From positions 81,928-145,927 of the forward strand of contig CAZHQG010000005.1 of NCBI GenBank assembly GCA_964534275.1: 64,000 nt of DNA, given 5' to 3'. Position numbers and translations under genes: made by a program. The notes beneath the pieces were generated by a model. That model ran no database searches and was not told the DNA's origin. It saw only the letters and a list, made by a program, of their open reading frames with translations. The stretch is from HRBIN30 sp964534275. Lineage in GTDB: Bacteria > Desulfobacterota > Binatia > HRBIN30. Positions 8,836 through 18,047 of the stretch are shown in pieces. The stretch's first letter is position 1; the number at the start of each line of letters is the position of its first letter.

Positions 8836-10055
8836 GACCCGCTCTCTTTCGCGACCTTACCGGGCGTTCCCTGGTGCGCCCACGGGTTGCCACTGCGGAT
8901 CCCCGCCAGCACCTCGGCCGTGTGTTCCCCGAGCCGTGGAGCTGGCGTTCGCAGGCGCCATGGTGTGCGCTGCATGCGGTAGGGCGCCCCAGGGATCGTG
9001 ACCCGACCACACGAAGGACTTTCAAACGTGGCGAAAAACCCGCGTGCCTGCAGGTGCTCCGATTTTAAGAGGTCTCCCATGGTGGATACTGGCGCTAGGG
9101 GAATCCGGCGCGCCTGTGCGGCGTGGTAAAGATCTTTCACAGACTGCGTGGCCATCCATTCTTGCATGAGGAGCTTGAGTGCATCCCAATTTCGCCCTCG
9201 CGCGAGGCGGTTCGAGAAAATCTCCAGCCGGGCCCACTCGGGATTTCCCATGAGTTCGACCAAGCGCTCCCACTGGTGTTCCTCGACACAGCAAACGAAA
9301 ATCCACCCGTCGCGGCACTCGAAGAAATCCAATGGCTGGATTGGCTTCTGGCCCAAACGGGAGGCAATCAGTCCCATGTACGGATAGTACTCGAACGTAA
9401 GCTCCAAAATCGAAGCGACACACTGCTGGATGGAAACCACGACATGTTGACCTGTGCCGGTTTGACGACGCGCAAACAGTGCCCCGAGAGCCGCGACCGC
9501 CGCATTGAGGGCGCCTTGAAACTCGGCCTGTAACCCGAAGGGCTTGAGCGGTGGTAAGTCGTCGCTGCCCGGACCCGCACCGTTGAGATACGCAAGACCA
9601 CCTGCGGCCCACAGCGTAAGATCACTCGCTTCGTAGTCGCGGTACGGTCCCACGGTTCCAAACGGTGTGATGGAAACCTCGACAAGGCGTTGGTTGACAG
9701 CAGCTAAGCTCTCGTACTCCAATCCGAACCTGGCCATGCGTGGCGGAGGTACATTGTGGATAAGCAGGTCGGCACCCCGTACGAGTTCATACAAAAGCTC
9801 TCGTCCTTCGGCGGTCGCGAGGTCAGCGACGATGCCCCGCTTGTTGCAATTAAGGTAGAGAAACAGCCCACTGGCATCGGGGTCCGGGGTGCCGGTCGGG
9901 AATGGACCACGCTGTCGCGCCGGATCTCCCCATGGCGGCTCGACCTTGATCACCTCCGCCCCGAGGTCGGCAAGCAACTTGGTGGCGTACGCGGCTGCGA
10001 CCAGACCGCCGCACTCGATGATTTTCAAGCCGGCCAATGCTCCGCTTGGATTCAT
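8832..10055 (-). CDS. CaiB/BaiF (family III) CoA-transferase, catalytic Asp replaced by Glu
   Basis: 407 residues, first gene of a three-gene leftward operon. Family signatures are clear: LKIIECGGLVAAAYATKLLADLG at the start, VEPPWGDP, NKRGIVADL and LGEHTAEVL. At the position of the catalytic Asp the sequence is LQAEFQGAL, with Glu178 where the downstream paralogue has Asp172. Homologues with QAE at this site are frequent in my recollection, so this may be a natural subfamily rather than a dead enzyme. It could be a structural partner of the downstream CoA-transferase. Confidence 0.88.
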   Translation of the reverse strand: MNPSGALAGLKIIECGGLVAAAYATKLLADLGAEVIKVEPPWGDPARQRGPFPTGTPDPDASGLFLYLNCNKRGIVADLATAEGRELLYELVRGADLLIHNVPPPRMARFGLEYESLAAVNQRLVEVSITPFGTVGPYRDYEASDLTLWAAGGLAYLNGAGPGSDDLPPLKPFGLQAEFQGALNAAVAALGALFARRQTGTGQHVVVSIQQCVASILELTFEYYPYMGLIASRLGQKPIQPLDFFECRDGWIFVCCVEEHQWERLVELMGNPEWARLEIFSNRLARGRNWDALKLLMQEWMATQSVKDLYHAAQARRIPLAPVSTMGDLLKSEHLQARGFFATFESPSCGRVTIPGAPYRMQRTPWRLRTPAPRLGEHTAEVLAGIRSGNPWAHQGTPGKVAKESGS

Positions 10056-10315
10056 CTTCCGAACCGCGGCGCTCCGTTACCACACTCGTTGCTGCTTCTC
10101 CAGCAACTTCCGAACGCGTGGGCGAGGAAGCACTTGTGAAAGTTTGAGCTTGTACTCACTCGCGAACTTTATCGGCTGACGGTGGCGTGGTAGGGAGACA
10201 GGCCACTTGTTGCTGCACAGAGAGTGCAAATATGCTTGACAATTGTAGAGGCCTGGTGGTCAGTTACCGGTCGCCATGCTGGGCTGCAGGTTTGCTGAGA
10301 ACGAAAGGTTCCAAC

Positions 10316-11041
10316 ATGCTGGGAAGTAGAGGATGGAGGTGTCGTGCGCTCGCGGCTTCGTTGGCGATTGCGATGTGCGCGAGCAGCATCTGGGGATGTG
10401 GTAGCGATGGCTCGTCAGGCGTTGTCGTGTTGCCGGGCGATTCCGGAAACGACCCGATTGTTACTGGGTTCGTTTTGGCCCCGAACGGCGTGATGGCACG
10501 CACGAGCCCCGCTTGGCAGATTGCGTTCGAAGGAATCCTCGCGGCTCCGGCACAAGCACTTCAGGGGGTCAGTGCGGTCGGTTCCGGGGTGCCCGTCTCC
10601 CTGGCACAACTGGATTGGGTGGATTTTGCCGATGGTCGCATTGATAGCCCCTTGCCCCTCGATTTAGATACCGTGACGGAAAGCGATGGGCGCTTCCGTA
10701 TTGTCGATCCGGAGGCCCGCGATGTTTTGGGTTGCAGAAAGATGCTTACGGCAGGGACGGGCACGACAATCATGCGCGCCTTGGTGTACGGGCGGGAAGT
10801 AAACATCGATGCTGCTTCGGAAGCCTTGGTGCGCGTGCTGCTGGATTTTGTTGCGAACTCGACTGCTCAACTTTGCAACTTCAGCGCGAGCGAGTTGGCT
10901 CGGCTGCAACAGAAGGTGAACGAGGTCACTTTCCCGGCTCGAGGAAACTCTGTTGCCGAGTTGAACGAGGCCGCTTATCAGCTCGCGCGCCGTAACCGGT
11001 CGTTGCAGCAAGCGTTGGCTGCGGCAGCGACGGCTGATTGA
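10316..11041 (+). CDS. Hypothetical lipoprotein
   Basis: 241 residues. The ATG at 10316 has GAAAGG at 10303-10308. A basic n-region and hydrophobic core end in a lipobox-like SIWGC with Cys28, so the protein should be exported and lipidated. The Gly/Ser-rich tether after the Cys is typical. The rest has no motif I recognise. A stretch near DGRFRIVDP resembles a carboxypeptidase-regulatory-like beta-sandwich strand, but this is weak. It is monocistronic by position. Confidence 0.65.
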   Translation: MLGSRGWRCRALAASLAIAMCASSIWGCGSDGSSGVVVLPGDSGNDPIVTGFVLAPNGVMARTSPAWQIAFEGILAAPAQALQGVSAVGSGVPVSLAQLDWVDFADGRIDSPLPLDLDTVTESDGRFRIVDPEARDVLGCRKMLTAGTGTTIMRALVYGREVNIDAASEALVRVLLDFVANSTAQLCNFSASELARLQQKVNEVTFPARGNSVAELNEAAYQLARRNRSLQQALAAAATAD

Positions 11042-11172
11042 AGCTGCTCGGGGCGCTTGCTCGTCGGGGAGGGGCGTGGGGCGGCAACAAGGGGACGGTC
11101 GTCGCAATCGAGAACGCGACCTGGAAAGCTGACTGCTAGCAGGAGGGCGTTGCCTGCAGGGACTGAAGGGGC

Positions 11173-11457
11173 TTACTGCAGACACGCTCGCCGGGCAGCC
11201 TCGCGGAGCTCGGCCGGCAGAACCTCCAAGAGATCCTCTGCCGCTGATGGCTCGTCGCGATAGTGCCACGCCGCCATGAAGTCCGTGTGCGAAAATTCCG
11301 CCGCATTCCACTTCGCGAAGATGCGCCATTTTCCGTCTTGAGCGTCGCGCACCAGGAAGTGCACTTCCTGTTTCTCGGTCACCCCGACCGCCGCGCGTTC
11401 GCTTGGGGTCATGGAAAAGAGCACGTAATCTGGGTGCTTGGTGGTTACAAAGTACAT
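11173..11457 (-). CDS. Hypothetical protein
   Basis: 94 residues. The ATG at 11457 has AAGGAG 7 bases upstream; a TTG at 11463 is in frame but too close to that site. It looks like a small soluble alpha/beta protein without membrane segments or a known motif. It lies directly downstream of another unknown gene, so the pair is likely co-transcribed. Confidence 0.6.
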   Translation of the reverse strand: MYFVTTKHPDYVLFSMTPSERAAVGVTEKQEVHFLVRDAQDGKWRIFAKWNAAEFSHTDFMAAWHYRDEPSAAEDLLEVLPAELREAARRACLQ

Positions 11458-11467
11458 CGGCAACTCC

Positions 11468-12145
11468 TTAAGCGGCTACCGTCAGCTGCGGGCATATTCC
11501 GAGGGCACCATGACGAACTGCTGCAGAGTAGCTGAAAATTTGTAGACCCTGGGGCGTAAATCCCCCCACGTTCAAGTAGCCACCGTCGAGCGTGGAGGAG
11601 GCCGACCAATCCCACTCTCGCTCGAGTAGCCGCTCCCCACGCGAACGAAAGGCAAGGATGCAATCGTATACGGCTTCCACGGCGAGCCGACGGTAGGCAA
11701 CGAGTCCCTGCTTCCGCCAGGGTTCGCTCCAGCGCTCCAAGATTTGGGTTTGTTCGTGGTAGCTGCGGTTGCGGGTCGCTGGAAGCACCCGTTTGGTCAC
11801 CAGCGCCCAGCCTGCTCGGGGCGTCTCCGTATGTGCGAGCGGCTCGAGCAAAATCCCCCATTCGTCCTTGAGCTGGTAGCCCACCTGGCGGAGGAAACGC
11901 GCATCGAACAACTCAGGAAACCGCTCGGAAGCAGCGCCAATCGTAAAGGGCACTCCAGCGAGCGTTGGTGTGCGGTAGACCAGCATCCATCCCTGCGCAG
12001 CGGTCTCTTGGAGGACGTCTGCAGAAAATGGGATAGGGGGAAGCGGCTCAGGGATCGAGGCTCCGAACGCTTGCTCGATCGCCGCGGCGCCAAAGAAGGC
12101 GTCGCCGAACAGCTCCTCCGCATTCGTAGGAGACACGAAATTCAT
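11468..12145 (-). CDS. Hypothetical protein
   Basis: 225 residues. It appears soluble, with no signal peptide, and is rich in Trp and Tyr (GWMLVYRTPT, EWDWSAS). I do not recognise the family. The ATG at 12145 has no Shine-Dalgarno and sits 6 bases from a -10-like TATACG, so its transcript may be leaderless. It heads a two-gene unit divergent from the dGTPase. Confidence 0.6.
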   Translation of the reverse strand: MNFVSPTNAEELFGDAFFGAAAIEQAFGASIPEPLPPIPFSADVLQETAAQGWMLVYRTPTLAGVPFTIGAASERFPELFDARFLRQVGYQLKDEWGILLEPLAHTETPRAGWALVTKRVLPATRNRSYHEQTQILERWSEPWRKQGLVAYRRLAVEAVYDCILAFRSRGERLLEREWDWSASSTLDGGYLNVGGFTPQGLQIFSYSAAVRHGALGICPQLTVAA

Positions 12146-12151
12146 TGGCGC

Positions 12152-12179
12152 CGTATAGCAAATGCAGTGAGCTGCTCAA
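12152..12179 (-). promoter_or_regulatory. Candidate promoter for the 12145 leftward gene
   Basis: Reading leftward: TTGAGC (12179-12174), a 16-base spacer, then TATACG (12157-12152). The start codon follows 6 bases later, which would give a leaderless mRNA. The -10 lies inside a GCGCCGTATA direct repeat shared with the divergent promoter. Confidence 0.35.
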
Positions 12180-12198
12180 CCAAACGGCGCGGCCTCGG

Positions 12199-12228
12199 TT
12201 GCAGATTCGCTGCCTAGCGCCGTATAAG
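12199..12228 (+). promoter_or_regulatory. Candidate promoter for the dGTPase gene
   Basis: TTGCAG (12199-12204), an 18-base spacer, then TATAAG (12223-12228). The ATG at 12235 is 7 bases after the -10 and no Shine-Dalgarno is visible, which suggests leaderless transcription. The 10-base direct repeat GCGCCGTATA occurs at 12148-12157 and 12217-12226. Confidence 0.4.
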
Positions 12229-12234
12229 AGAAAA

Positions 12235-13389
12235 ATGACCCGCGCCGAACTGGAACGGATCGAGAACGCGTTGCTCGCTCCCTATGCGGCTCGTAGCGGT
12301 GCCTCGCGGGGCCGCGACTACAGCGAGGAGGAACATCCGTTTCGTATGCCGTTTCAACGCGATCGCGACCGCATCATCCATTCGACGGCGTTTCGGCGGT
12401 TGGAGTACAAGACCCAAGTGTTCGTCAATCACGAAGGGGACTACTACCGGACACGGCTGACCCACACGATGGAAGCCGCACAAATTGCTCGCACACTGGC
12501 GCAGGCACTCCGGCTCAATCAAGACTTGGCCGAGGCAATCGCGCTGGCGCACGACTTGGGCCATACGCCGTTTGGTCACGCGGGGGAGCGGGTGCTCCAC
12601 CGGCTGATGGAGCCGTTTGGGGGATTCGAGCACAACGCGCAAAGCTTGCGGATTGTCGAGCTTCTCGAAGAGCGGTACCCGACGTTCAAAGGACTCAACC
12701 TTACTTGGGAAGTCCGCGAGGGGATCGTCAAGCACTCGCCCCCGTACGACAAGCCGCTCGCGGAGCGCTTCGATCCTGGGGCTGCCCCCACCTTAGAGGC
12801 GCAGCTTGTCGATTATGCCGACGAAATCGCATACAACACCCACGACATCGACGACGGGCTGAAATCCGGCTTGCTCTCCCCAGAGCAACTGGAACAAGTC
12901 CAGTTGTGGCGCCAAGTGTTCGGAGAGGTGCGCGGCAAGTGGCCGAACGCGGGCTTCCGCATTTGGCGATACCAGGTGCAGCGACGGCTTATCGACTTGT
13001 TCGTTACCGACCTGATCACGGCTACCCGCCGTCGGTTGGAAGACGAACGGATCGACTCGCTCGAAGCCGTGCGCGCGTACGGGCGGCCGCTGGTGGGTTT
13101 CAGTCCAGCCCTCGACGCTCAACGCATGGAACTCAAAGAATTTCTGTTCAAGAATCTGTACCGCCACTACCGCGTTACGCGCATGATGGCGAAAGCACAA
13201 CGGGTCGTGGAAGACTTGTTTTGCGCCTACCGAGCTGAACCCGGCCTTCTCCCCCCGCACATTGCCGTCCGCTGGCAAAGCGGCGAAGAAAGCCTAGAAC
13301 GCGTCATTTGTGATTACATCGCCGGGATGACCGACCGCTTTGCCTTGGAGGAGCACCGCAAGCTATTCGATCCAGAAGAGCGCGTTTGA
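12235..13389 (+). CDS. dgt: dGTPase-like HD-domain deoxynucleoside triphosphate triphosphohydrolase
   Basis: 384 residues starting at the ATG at 12235. The N-terminal signature (IIHSTAFRRLEYKTQVF) and the metal-binding HD set are present: His77 in LTHT, His106-Asp107 in AHDLGHTPFGHAGE, and a distal Asp in YADEIAYNTHD. The enzyme hydrolyses dNTPs to nucleoside plus triphosphate and affects dNTP pools. The length matches the bacterial dGTPase-like subfamily without the extra E. coli Dgt insertions, so substrate preference may be broader than dGTP. Confidence 0.92.
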   Translation: MTRAELERIENALLAPYAARSGASRGRDYSEEEHPFRMPFQRDRDRIIHSTAFRRLEYKTQVFVNHEGDYYRTRLTHTMEAAQIARTLAQALRLNQDLAEAIALAHDLGHTPFGHAGERVLHRLMEPFGGFEHNAQSLRIVELLEERYPTFKGLNLTWEVREGIVKHSPPYDKPLAERFDPGAAPTLEAQLVDYADEIAYNTHDIDDGLKSGLLSPEQLEQVQLWRQVFGEVRGKWPNAGFRIWRYQVQRRLIDLFVTDLITATRRRLEDERIDSLEAVRAYGRPLVGFSPALDAQRMELKEFLFKNLYRHYRVTRMMAKAQRVVEDLFCAYRAEPGLLPPHIAVRWQSGEESLERVICDYIAGMTDRFALEEHRKLFDPEERV

Positions 13390-13446
13390 AAAGGCTAGGC
13401 GGGCATTACGGTGCATCGCCAGGGCTGTTTTCTGACGACCCTAGAA

Positions 13447-13464
13447 CCCAAGCCTTGGCTTGGG
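13447..13464. repeat. Perfect 18-bp palindrome between convergent genes
   Basis: CCCAAGCCTTGGCTTGGG is a perfect inverted repeat in the 205-base gap between the convergent dGTPase and small membrane protein genes. No T-tract follows, so a Rho-independent terminator is not clear. It could instead be a transcript-end structure or a protein site. I see no gene in this gap. Confidence 0.4.
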
Positions 13465-13594
13465 CCCCACCTTTGTGCCGTGCGCGACTTACGTCTCTCT
13501 GAATCTTCGGCATGGTGACCGGGCAGAGGTTGAATTTTACCGCTGGTCGCGGAAGCGCCTTGGCACATCGCTGGAAATCGTCGGCCAGTGCCGG

Positions 13595-14047
13595 TCAACG
13601 TTCGTCGATTAGGCGAGCATGCCCAGTGGCGTCGTAGTTCACGAGGGGTTGGTCGTCAGTTGCGCGCACCACGGCCACGACACCTTGGTCCACGTTGTGT
13701 CGCCAAACTCGAAGCCATTCCTCCGCGAGAGCACGGCGATCATCGGCGGGCAGTCGCGCCCACACGTCGTGATCCACACGAAGGATGAGAACGCGACCTT
13801 GCCGTTCCACACGCCGCACGCCAACTTTTTCGCGCAACAGGCCGTCCGTACTCAAATTGGCAATGATGGTTTCTGGCGGGATCCAGTGGGCGAGTAGACG
13901 CCCAGCTCCGGCAACCGCTAGAACGAGCGCCAAAGACAAGAGGGCCCACCGGGTTCGGTGAGCCCTCGCTTGCTCGGCCAAGGGATAGCCTACTGCTGTG
14001 GAGGGTTCGCGGTCGGTGGAGGAGTGGGGAAGATAATGCGGTTCCAT
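13595..14047 (-). CDS. Small single-TM anchored protein of unknown function
   Basis: 150 residues. A cytoplasmic N-terminus of about 30 residues is followed by one membrane helix (ALLSLALVLAVAGAG). The remaining domain of about 100 residues, probably periplasmic, is compact and charged (VRRVERQGRVLILRVDHDVW). The ATG at 14047 overlaps the end of the upstream 1288-residue gene by 58 bases. A TTG after the overlap is an alternative but would start just before the membrane helix. No family recognised. Confidence 0.55.
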   Translation of the reverse strand: MEPHYLPHSSTDREPSTAVGYPLAEQARAHRTRWALLSLALVLAVAGAGRLLAHWIPPETIIANLSTDGLLREKVGVRRVERQGRVLILRVDHDVWARLPADDRRALAEEWLRVWRHNVDQGVVAVVRATDDQPLVNYDATGHARLIDER

Positions 14048-17000
14048 GGCAGATGTTCGCCCTCGCCACGCTGAGCCTCCTCCTCCCGCTGACGGACTCG
14101 TTCCTGGTCGTCCATCACCCGAGGGGCCCCGTCGCTTTCCGCCACGGCTTTGCCAACTCCGACCCAACCCAACAACCTCGCGAGCCAGGACTTCGGCTCG
14201 GCGGAGCCGTTTTCCGCAACCATCACTGACGGAGCGTATAGTCCGACGGTTGCGGCCCCGGCGGAGCATGACGGTGGCAAGGCCGGACAAGTCGGTTCCC
14301 CTGCGCCAGGGGAAAGAGAGATTCCAGTGTAGTCATTGTCTCCATCGCCATCGACGAAAATCGGGTTGCTCATGGCCCAAGGCAGCGCATCCTTAGCAAC
14401 GAGATTCATCACCGGATCCACAGGAGGCTTGCCTGTAAGCGGCAAGTTTTGGCTTGCTTCGACGATGTAATAGCTATCTCCGGAGACAGAATCCGAGATC
14501 GTCGCATTGAAGCGCACCACATTTGCATTCGTTTGCTCGAACGGATTGCTGGGATTCGGTGCCACGGCTGGAGTGGTCGTGCTGTTGTAACAAGCAATGA
14601 CACATCCGTTCTTGATAATGCGCACCTCTTCGACGGGTACCCAAGGCGCCGCTTGCACCTGGATGTGCAGGTGAACGGAAGTCACGCTGGGACCGAGGGT
14701 AGAACCCATCGGCACCGGAGGGCCGCCGCTGTCCGCTGTGAATGAGATGTATGGGCCAGACGAAATGCTCATGTTCCCGTCGAGGACTTCGTTGTTGAAC
14801 GCTTTGATGTCGATGACCCCGCTCGGTGGAAAGTCGCCGGCCCCCACATAAGTTCGCGAGTAACCCGGAAGTTCCACGACCAGGCGGTGGGAGTCCGACA
14901 CCCCCGTGCCCCACACCGGGTGGCGTTGCCCTTGTTTACCGACCTCGACGCCTTGGTTCAGTAAACTGAGCCAGTCGCGACGCACGAGCTTGAGGTCGTC
15001 GAATCCGGCACGGCTCCCCCCATTGTCAATTTCCATCACGTCGAAGTCGATGTTGCGAGTTCCGTTGGGATTCTCGAATCCGCTTCCACATCCAGGGCTC
15101 AAACACAGCGTGCTTTGCGGAACGATGTTCAAATCGAGAAGAAATGCATTGCAACCATTTGCTGCACCTGGAATTCCCCCACTATTGCAGCCGCAGCGCC
15201 CACCACCTGTGCAATCCGCATCGCTCGTGCAGGACTTGCCGTCATTCGTCCCTCCCGCACAGGAGTTGGTCGAGCATCGCACCGGATACATTTGACACGT
15301 GCCGATCGCTCCCGGGGGGTTGAAACCAATGTTGTCGAACATGCCGATATTCACGACCCCTCCCAGCCCAGCTCGGGGGTGGTTGAGCTGGACCACTTGC
15401 TCGCCCACGTCGAGGCACGCACCACCGGGGCAATTCCCGTTCGAAGAGCAGGGCAGTCCGTTTTTGCTACCGCCGATACATTGGAAGTTGCTTTGGGCAC
15501 GGAGTCGATCGTAGATCACATTGGCGCTCACACTTTCGTCTTCGACGGAACCAGAGCGGCGCAAATTGGGATCGAAGATCGACGGCCAAGCATTAATGTG
15601 CCCCCAAGCGTTCGCCAAATAAGGGGGATTGGGAACCGAAGTGGTGACCTCGGTGCCGACGATAGAAGCGATAAACGGCTGCATCTTGAGCTTCTTGATG
15701 ATGGGCGAGTAGTCGGTGTTGATGTCGTGGTCTGTGGAGACCATCACCTCGAGACCTTCGGCGGCAAAGCTCCGGACTCGCGCCTCCAGTGGGGCGGAGG
15801 AATCCAAGCTACGCGCGGAATGAATATGGAAGTCCGCAGACATGTACCCGGTGGTATCGACCACTCGTTTGATCGTTTGTACGCCGAGATCGGTCACCGC
15901 TCCGCTGGTTACGGTCACAGAGGCGACCTGCGTGATCGTGTACTCCGGTCCTCGGGAAATGGTCGCCGTATACGTGCCAGGTTTGATGTCCACCACCGCT
16001 TTCCCCTTGGCGTCGGTGTGGATGACGTGAAGCTGTCCGCCTCCGGGTTGCGTTCCGGGTACGCCCGCCTCTCCATCGCTGGTGTTGGCTCGACACAAGT
16101 ACCCTGGATCGCAATCCGAGTCGGCATTGCAAGCATGCTTTCGACAACGCCCATCGCTGGCACAAACGAAACCAGCAGGGCAGCCACTTCCGCAAGCGAC
16201 TGGCACCTGGTTTGTGCAAGTTCGGAAGCACGTGTTTCCGGAGCCGCAGTCCGAATCGTTTGTGCAAGCCTGCGAGAGGTTGTTGGAGCACATGCCGTTG
16301 CGCGTGTCGAACGTATACGTCGCAAACTCGCGCTTCATATTTGGCGAGGGACTCAGCGAAACTTTTGCTGGAATGCCGGTGTTGGTGTCCGCGTCGCGCA
16401 CCTCGATCTTGAGTTTTCCAGGTTTGGTTAGGGCAATCGGTGGGATCACGGTGTTCATGCCCGCTGTCACAGTGAATTGCGACGTAAAAAAGTCATCCTG
16501 CCCGGGAACCACGACATGGGCCTTATAGTCACCTTCGGGCAAAAGGATCTTGCTGAATTTGCTCTTTGTTCGAACCGCTGAGATGGGAGCGTTGTTCAGC
16601 AAGGCCCACTGAGGGCCGACGGAAGCAAAACTTGGCCCCCCAACCCGGATGAAGGTAATGGTTCCCTCAACGGGGGAGGAAGGTTGAAAACCACCCGACA
16701 CGGTGCCCAACGCAAGTGGGCTCGACAACAAGATACTTTCCGGATTTCGTTGATCTCCGATTACGGCTGCCGGATCGTTGCGAAGCTCGCTGACAACGAT
16801 GCGACGTTCAAAAATGCGGGAGGCGTTGTTGGGAAGCAGCGGGGAGGTCAGCGTAGGTAAGGTTGCCGCCGAAAGGAAACCGCCTTGCAAGCTTTGCATG
16901 TTGAAGGCGGGCGAAATCACCGTTTGTGTCCCCCCGGGGTTCGGGCCATTGGAGTCGTCTGTCCCGCCGTCGGCGAAGTAACCGTAAGCAATGGCTCCTG

Positions 17001-17856
17001 CTTTCTTGTTCCGAGCCAAAATTCCGTCTTTGGCGTCGACATTGCCAGGCACCGCAAAGAACGGTGCAGATGTCAATGCTGCAACCACAGCGGAAGTGCT
17101 CGACAGGTCGAGAACGGGATGCGTAAAACCGCGTCCCTTGTCAGGCACGAATGGCATTAAACCACGCCCACCCCACAGCAAGACATCGAAGATGGGTAGC
17201 GCTTGGGGGTTGCCGCTTTGGTTCCAAACCTCTGTCTTGATGAACAGGGTGCGCTGATTCTTGCACGCCTTATACGTGGTGCGCACCCGCATCTTTGGAT
17301 TCGAACGGGTAGAACAAAAATCCGTGGGGGACGTGCAGCTCCCAAGCATGATTCCGTAGACGGTAATCGCGGCGCAGTCGGGATCCGTCGGACACCAGGG
17401 ATTCGACGCCTCCACCGTTGCGCAAGGATTGTTTCCGGCCGGTAGGCCCCAAGCGGCCTCATCGCCTTTGCGGAACAAGAACACATTGGCGAGGCTCAGT
17501 CCGCCGGTGTTGAAGCCTTGAGGAAACTGATCGTTGTGCTTGCCCTTGATTCCCAGGTCGATCAACGTGCCACCAGTTTGCACTGCGTTCGACGAGGTGA
17601 GGTCCACCGTGGCGCTGCCACTCACCGCAGGAATTGTTTCCGTGTCGATGTTGTCGATGATGGCAACCAACTTGCCGTTGGTCAGGTACCAGTCTCCAAT
17701 TCCGCCAGCCGCGTCCGTCCCCCCGAACAACAGCGCGTTGGCTGTTGCCGTCGTGACTTGTTCGGCTTTGCAAGCCCCGCAAGCACCGCGCGCTTCCCGT
17801 ATTGTGCCGACCGTACAAGCTGTCACGAGCACCGCTGCAGCTAGCCAGATACGCAT
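13990..17856 (-). CDS. Large exported PHP-domain (CehA/McbA-like) metallohydrolase with Cys-rich inserts
   Basis: 1288 residues. The ATG at 17856 has GGAGGGGAG just upstream. It has an N-terminal signal peptide; VTAC at 11-14 could be a lipobox, or cleavage may occur at ARGA-C. After a beta-rich region and a carboxypeptidase-regulatory-like segment comes a PHP-type metal site: DFHIHS (about 674-677), STDHD (about 708), NHPR (about 825) and VSDSH (about 988). This matches CehA/McbA-family phosphoesterase-like hydrolases. Cys-rich repeats of the C-x-NDSDC-GSGNTC kind lie at about 530-615 and interrupt the PHP domain at about 805-905. The substrate is unknown and the location is extracytoplasmic. 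Such length and Cys modules are unusual for the family. Confidence 0.8.
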   Translation of the reverse strand: MRIWLAAAVLVTACTVGTIREARGACGACKAEQVTTATANALLFGGTDAAGGIGDWYLTNGKLVAIIDNIDTETIPAVSGSATVDLTSSNAVQTGGTLIDLGIKGKHNDQFPQGFNTGGLSLANVFLFRKGDEAAWGLPAGNNPCATVEASNPWCPTDPDCAAITVYGIMLGSCTSPTDFCSTRSNPKMRVRTTYKACKNQRTLFIKTEVWNQSGNPQALPIFDVLLWGGRGLMPFVPDKGRGFTHPVLDLSSTSAVVAALTSAPFFAVPGNVDAKDGILARNKKAGAIAYGYFADGGTDDSNGPNPGGTQTVISPAFNMQSLQGGFLSAATLPTLTSPLLPNNASRIFERRIVVSELRNDPAAVIGDQRNPESILLSSPLALGTVSGGFQPSSPVEGTITFIRVGGPSFASVGPQWALLNNAPISAVRTKSKFSKILLPEGDYKAHVVVPGQDDFFTSQFTVTAGMNTVIPPIALTKPGKLKIEVRDADTNTGIPAKVSLSPSPNMKREFATYTFDTRNGMCSNNLSQACTNDSDCGSGNTCFRTCTNQVPVACGSGCPAGFVCASDGRCRKHACNADSDCDPGYLCRANTSDGEAGVPGTQPGGGQLHVIHTDAKGKAVVDIKPGTYTATISRGPEYTITQVASVTVTSGAVTDLGVQTIKRVVDTTGYMSADFHIHSARSLDSSAPLEARVRSFAAEGLEVMVSTDHDINTDYSPIIKKLKMQPFIASIVGTEVTTSVPNPPYLANAWGHINAWPSIFDPNLRRSGSVEDESVSANVIYDRLRAQSNFQCIGGSKNGLPCSSNGNCPGGACLDVGEQVVQLNHPRAGLGGVVNIGMFDNIGFNPPGAIGTCQMYPVRCSTNSCAGGTNDGKSCTSDADCTGGGRCGCNSGGIPGAANGCNAFLLDLNIVPQSTLCLSPGCGSGFENPNGTRNIDFDVMEIDNGGSRAGFDDLKLVRRDWLSLLNQGVEVGKQGQRHPVWGTGVSDSHRLVVELPGYSRTYVGAGDFPPSGVIDIKAFNNEVLDGNMSISSGPYISFTADSGGPPVPMGSTLGPSVTSVHLHIQVQAAPWVPVEEVRIIKNGCVIACYNSTTTPAVAPNPSNPFEQTNANVVRFNATISDSVSGDSYYIVEASQNLPLTGKPPVDPVMNLVAKDALPWAMSNPIFVDGDGDNDYTGISLSPGAGEPTCPALPPSCSAGAATVGLYAPSVMVAENGSAEPKSWLARLLGWVGVGKAVAESDGAPRVMDDQERVRQREEEAQRGEGEHLPWNRIIFPTPPPTANPPQQ

Positions 17857-18047
17857 GGTGTCTCCCCTCCTTGTCGAGAAAAAATCCGAACGTTGGCGTG
17901 AACCGACGAACACTCTGTTTGTCCTCCATTTGTCCGCGGAATGTCAAGTTGGGTTTGGCGAGGCCGGGATAAGAGCGGGGAGACAGTCATGCGGCTTGGG
18001 CCGGATGCTCGTTGGCGGGCAGCCTGGGTCCTGCTAGCAAGCGGCGC

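Noticed and set aside
10236..10241. TTGACA box upstream of the lipoprotein gene as a sigma-70 promoter
   Set aside because: No acceptable -10 hexamer lies 16-18 bases downstream.
13390..13594. Possible structured RNA around the 13447-13464 palindrome
   Set aside because: Apart from the palindrome I could not match tRNA, tmRNA, 6S or SRP features; only the palindrome is reported.
15115..16431. Rightward ORF of 438 residues
   Set aside because: Antisense to the PHP protein, which has clear motifs on the other strand; no ribosome site or family resemblance.
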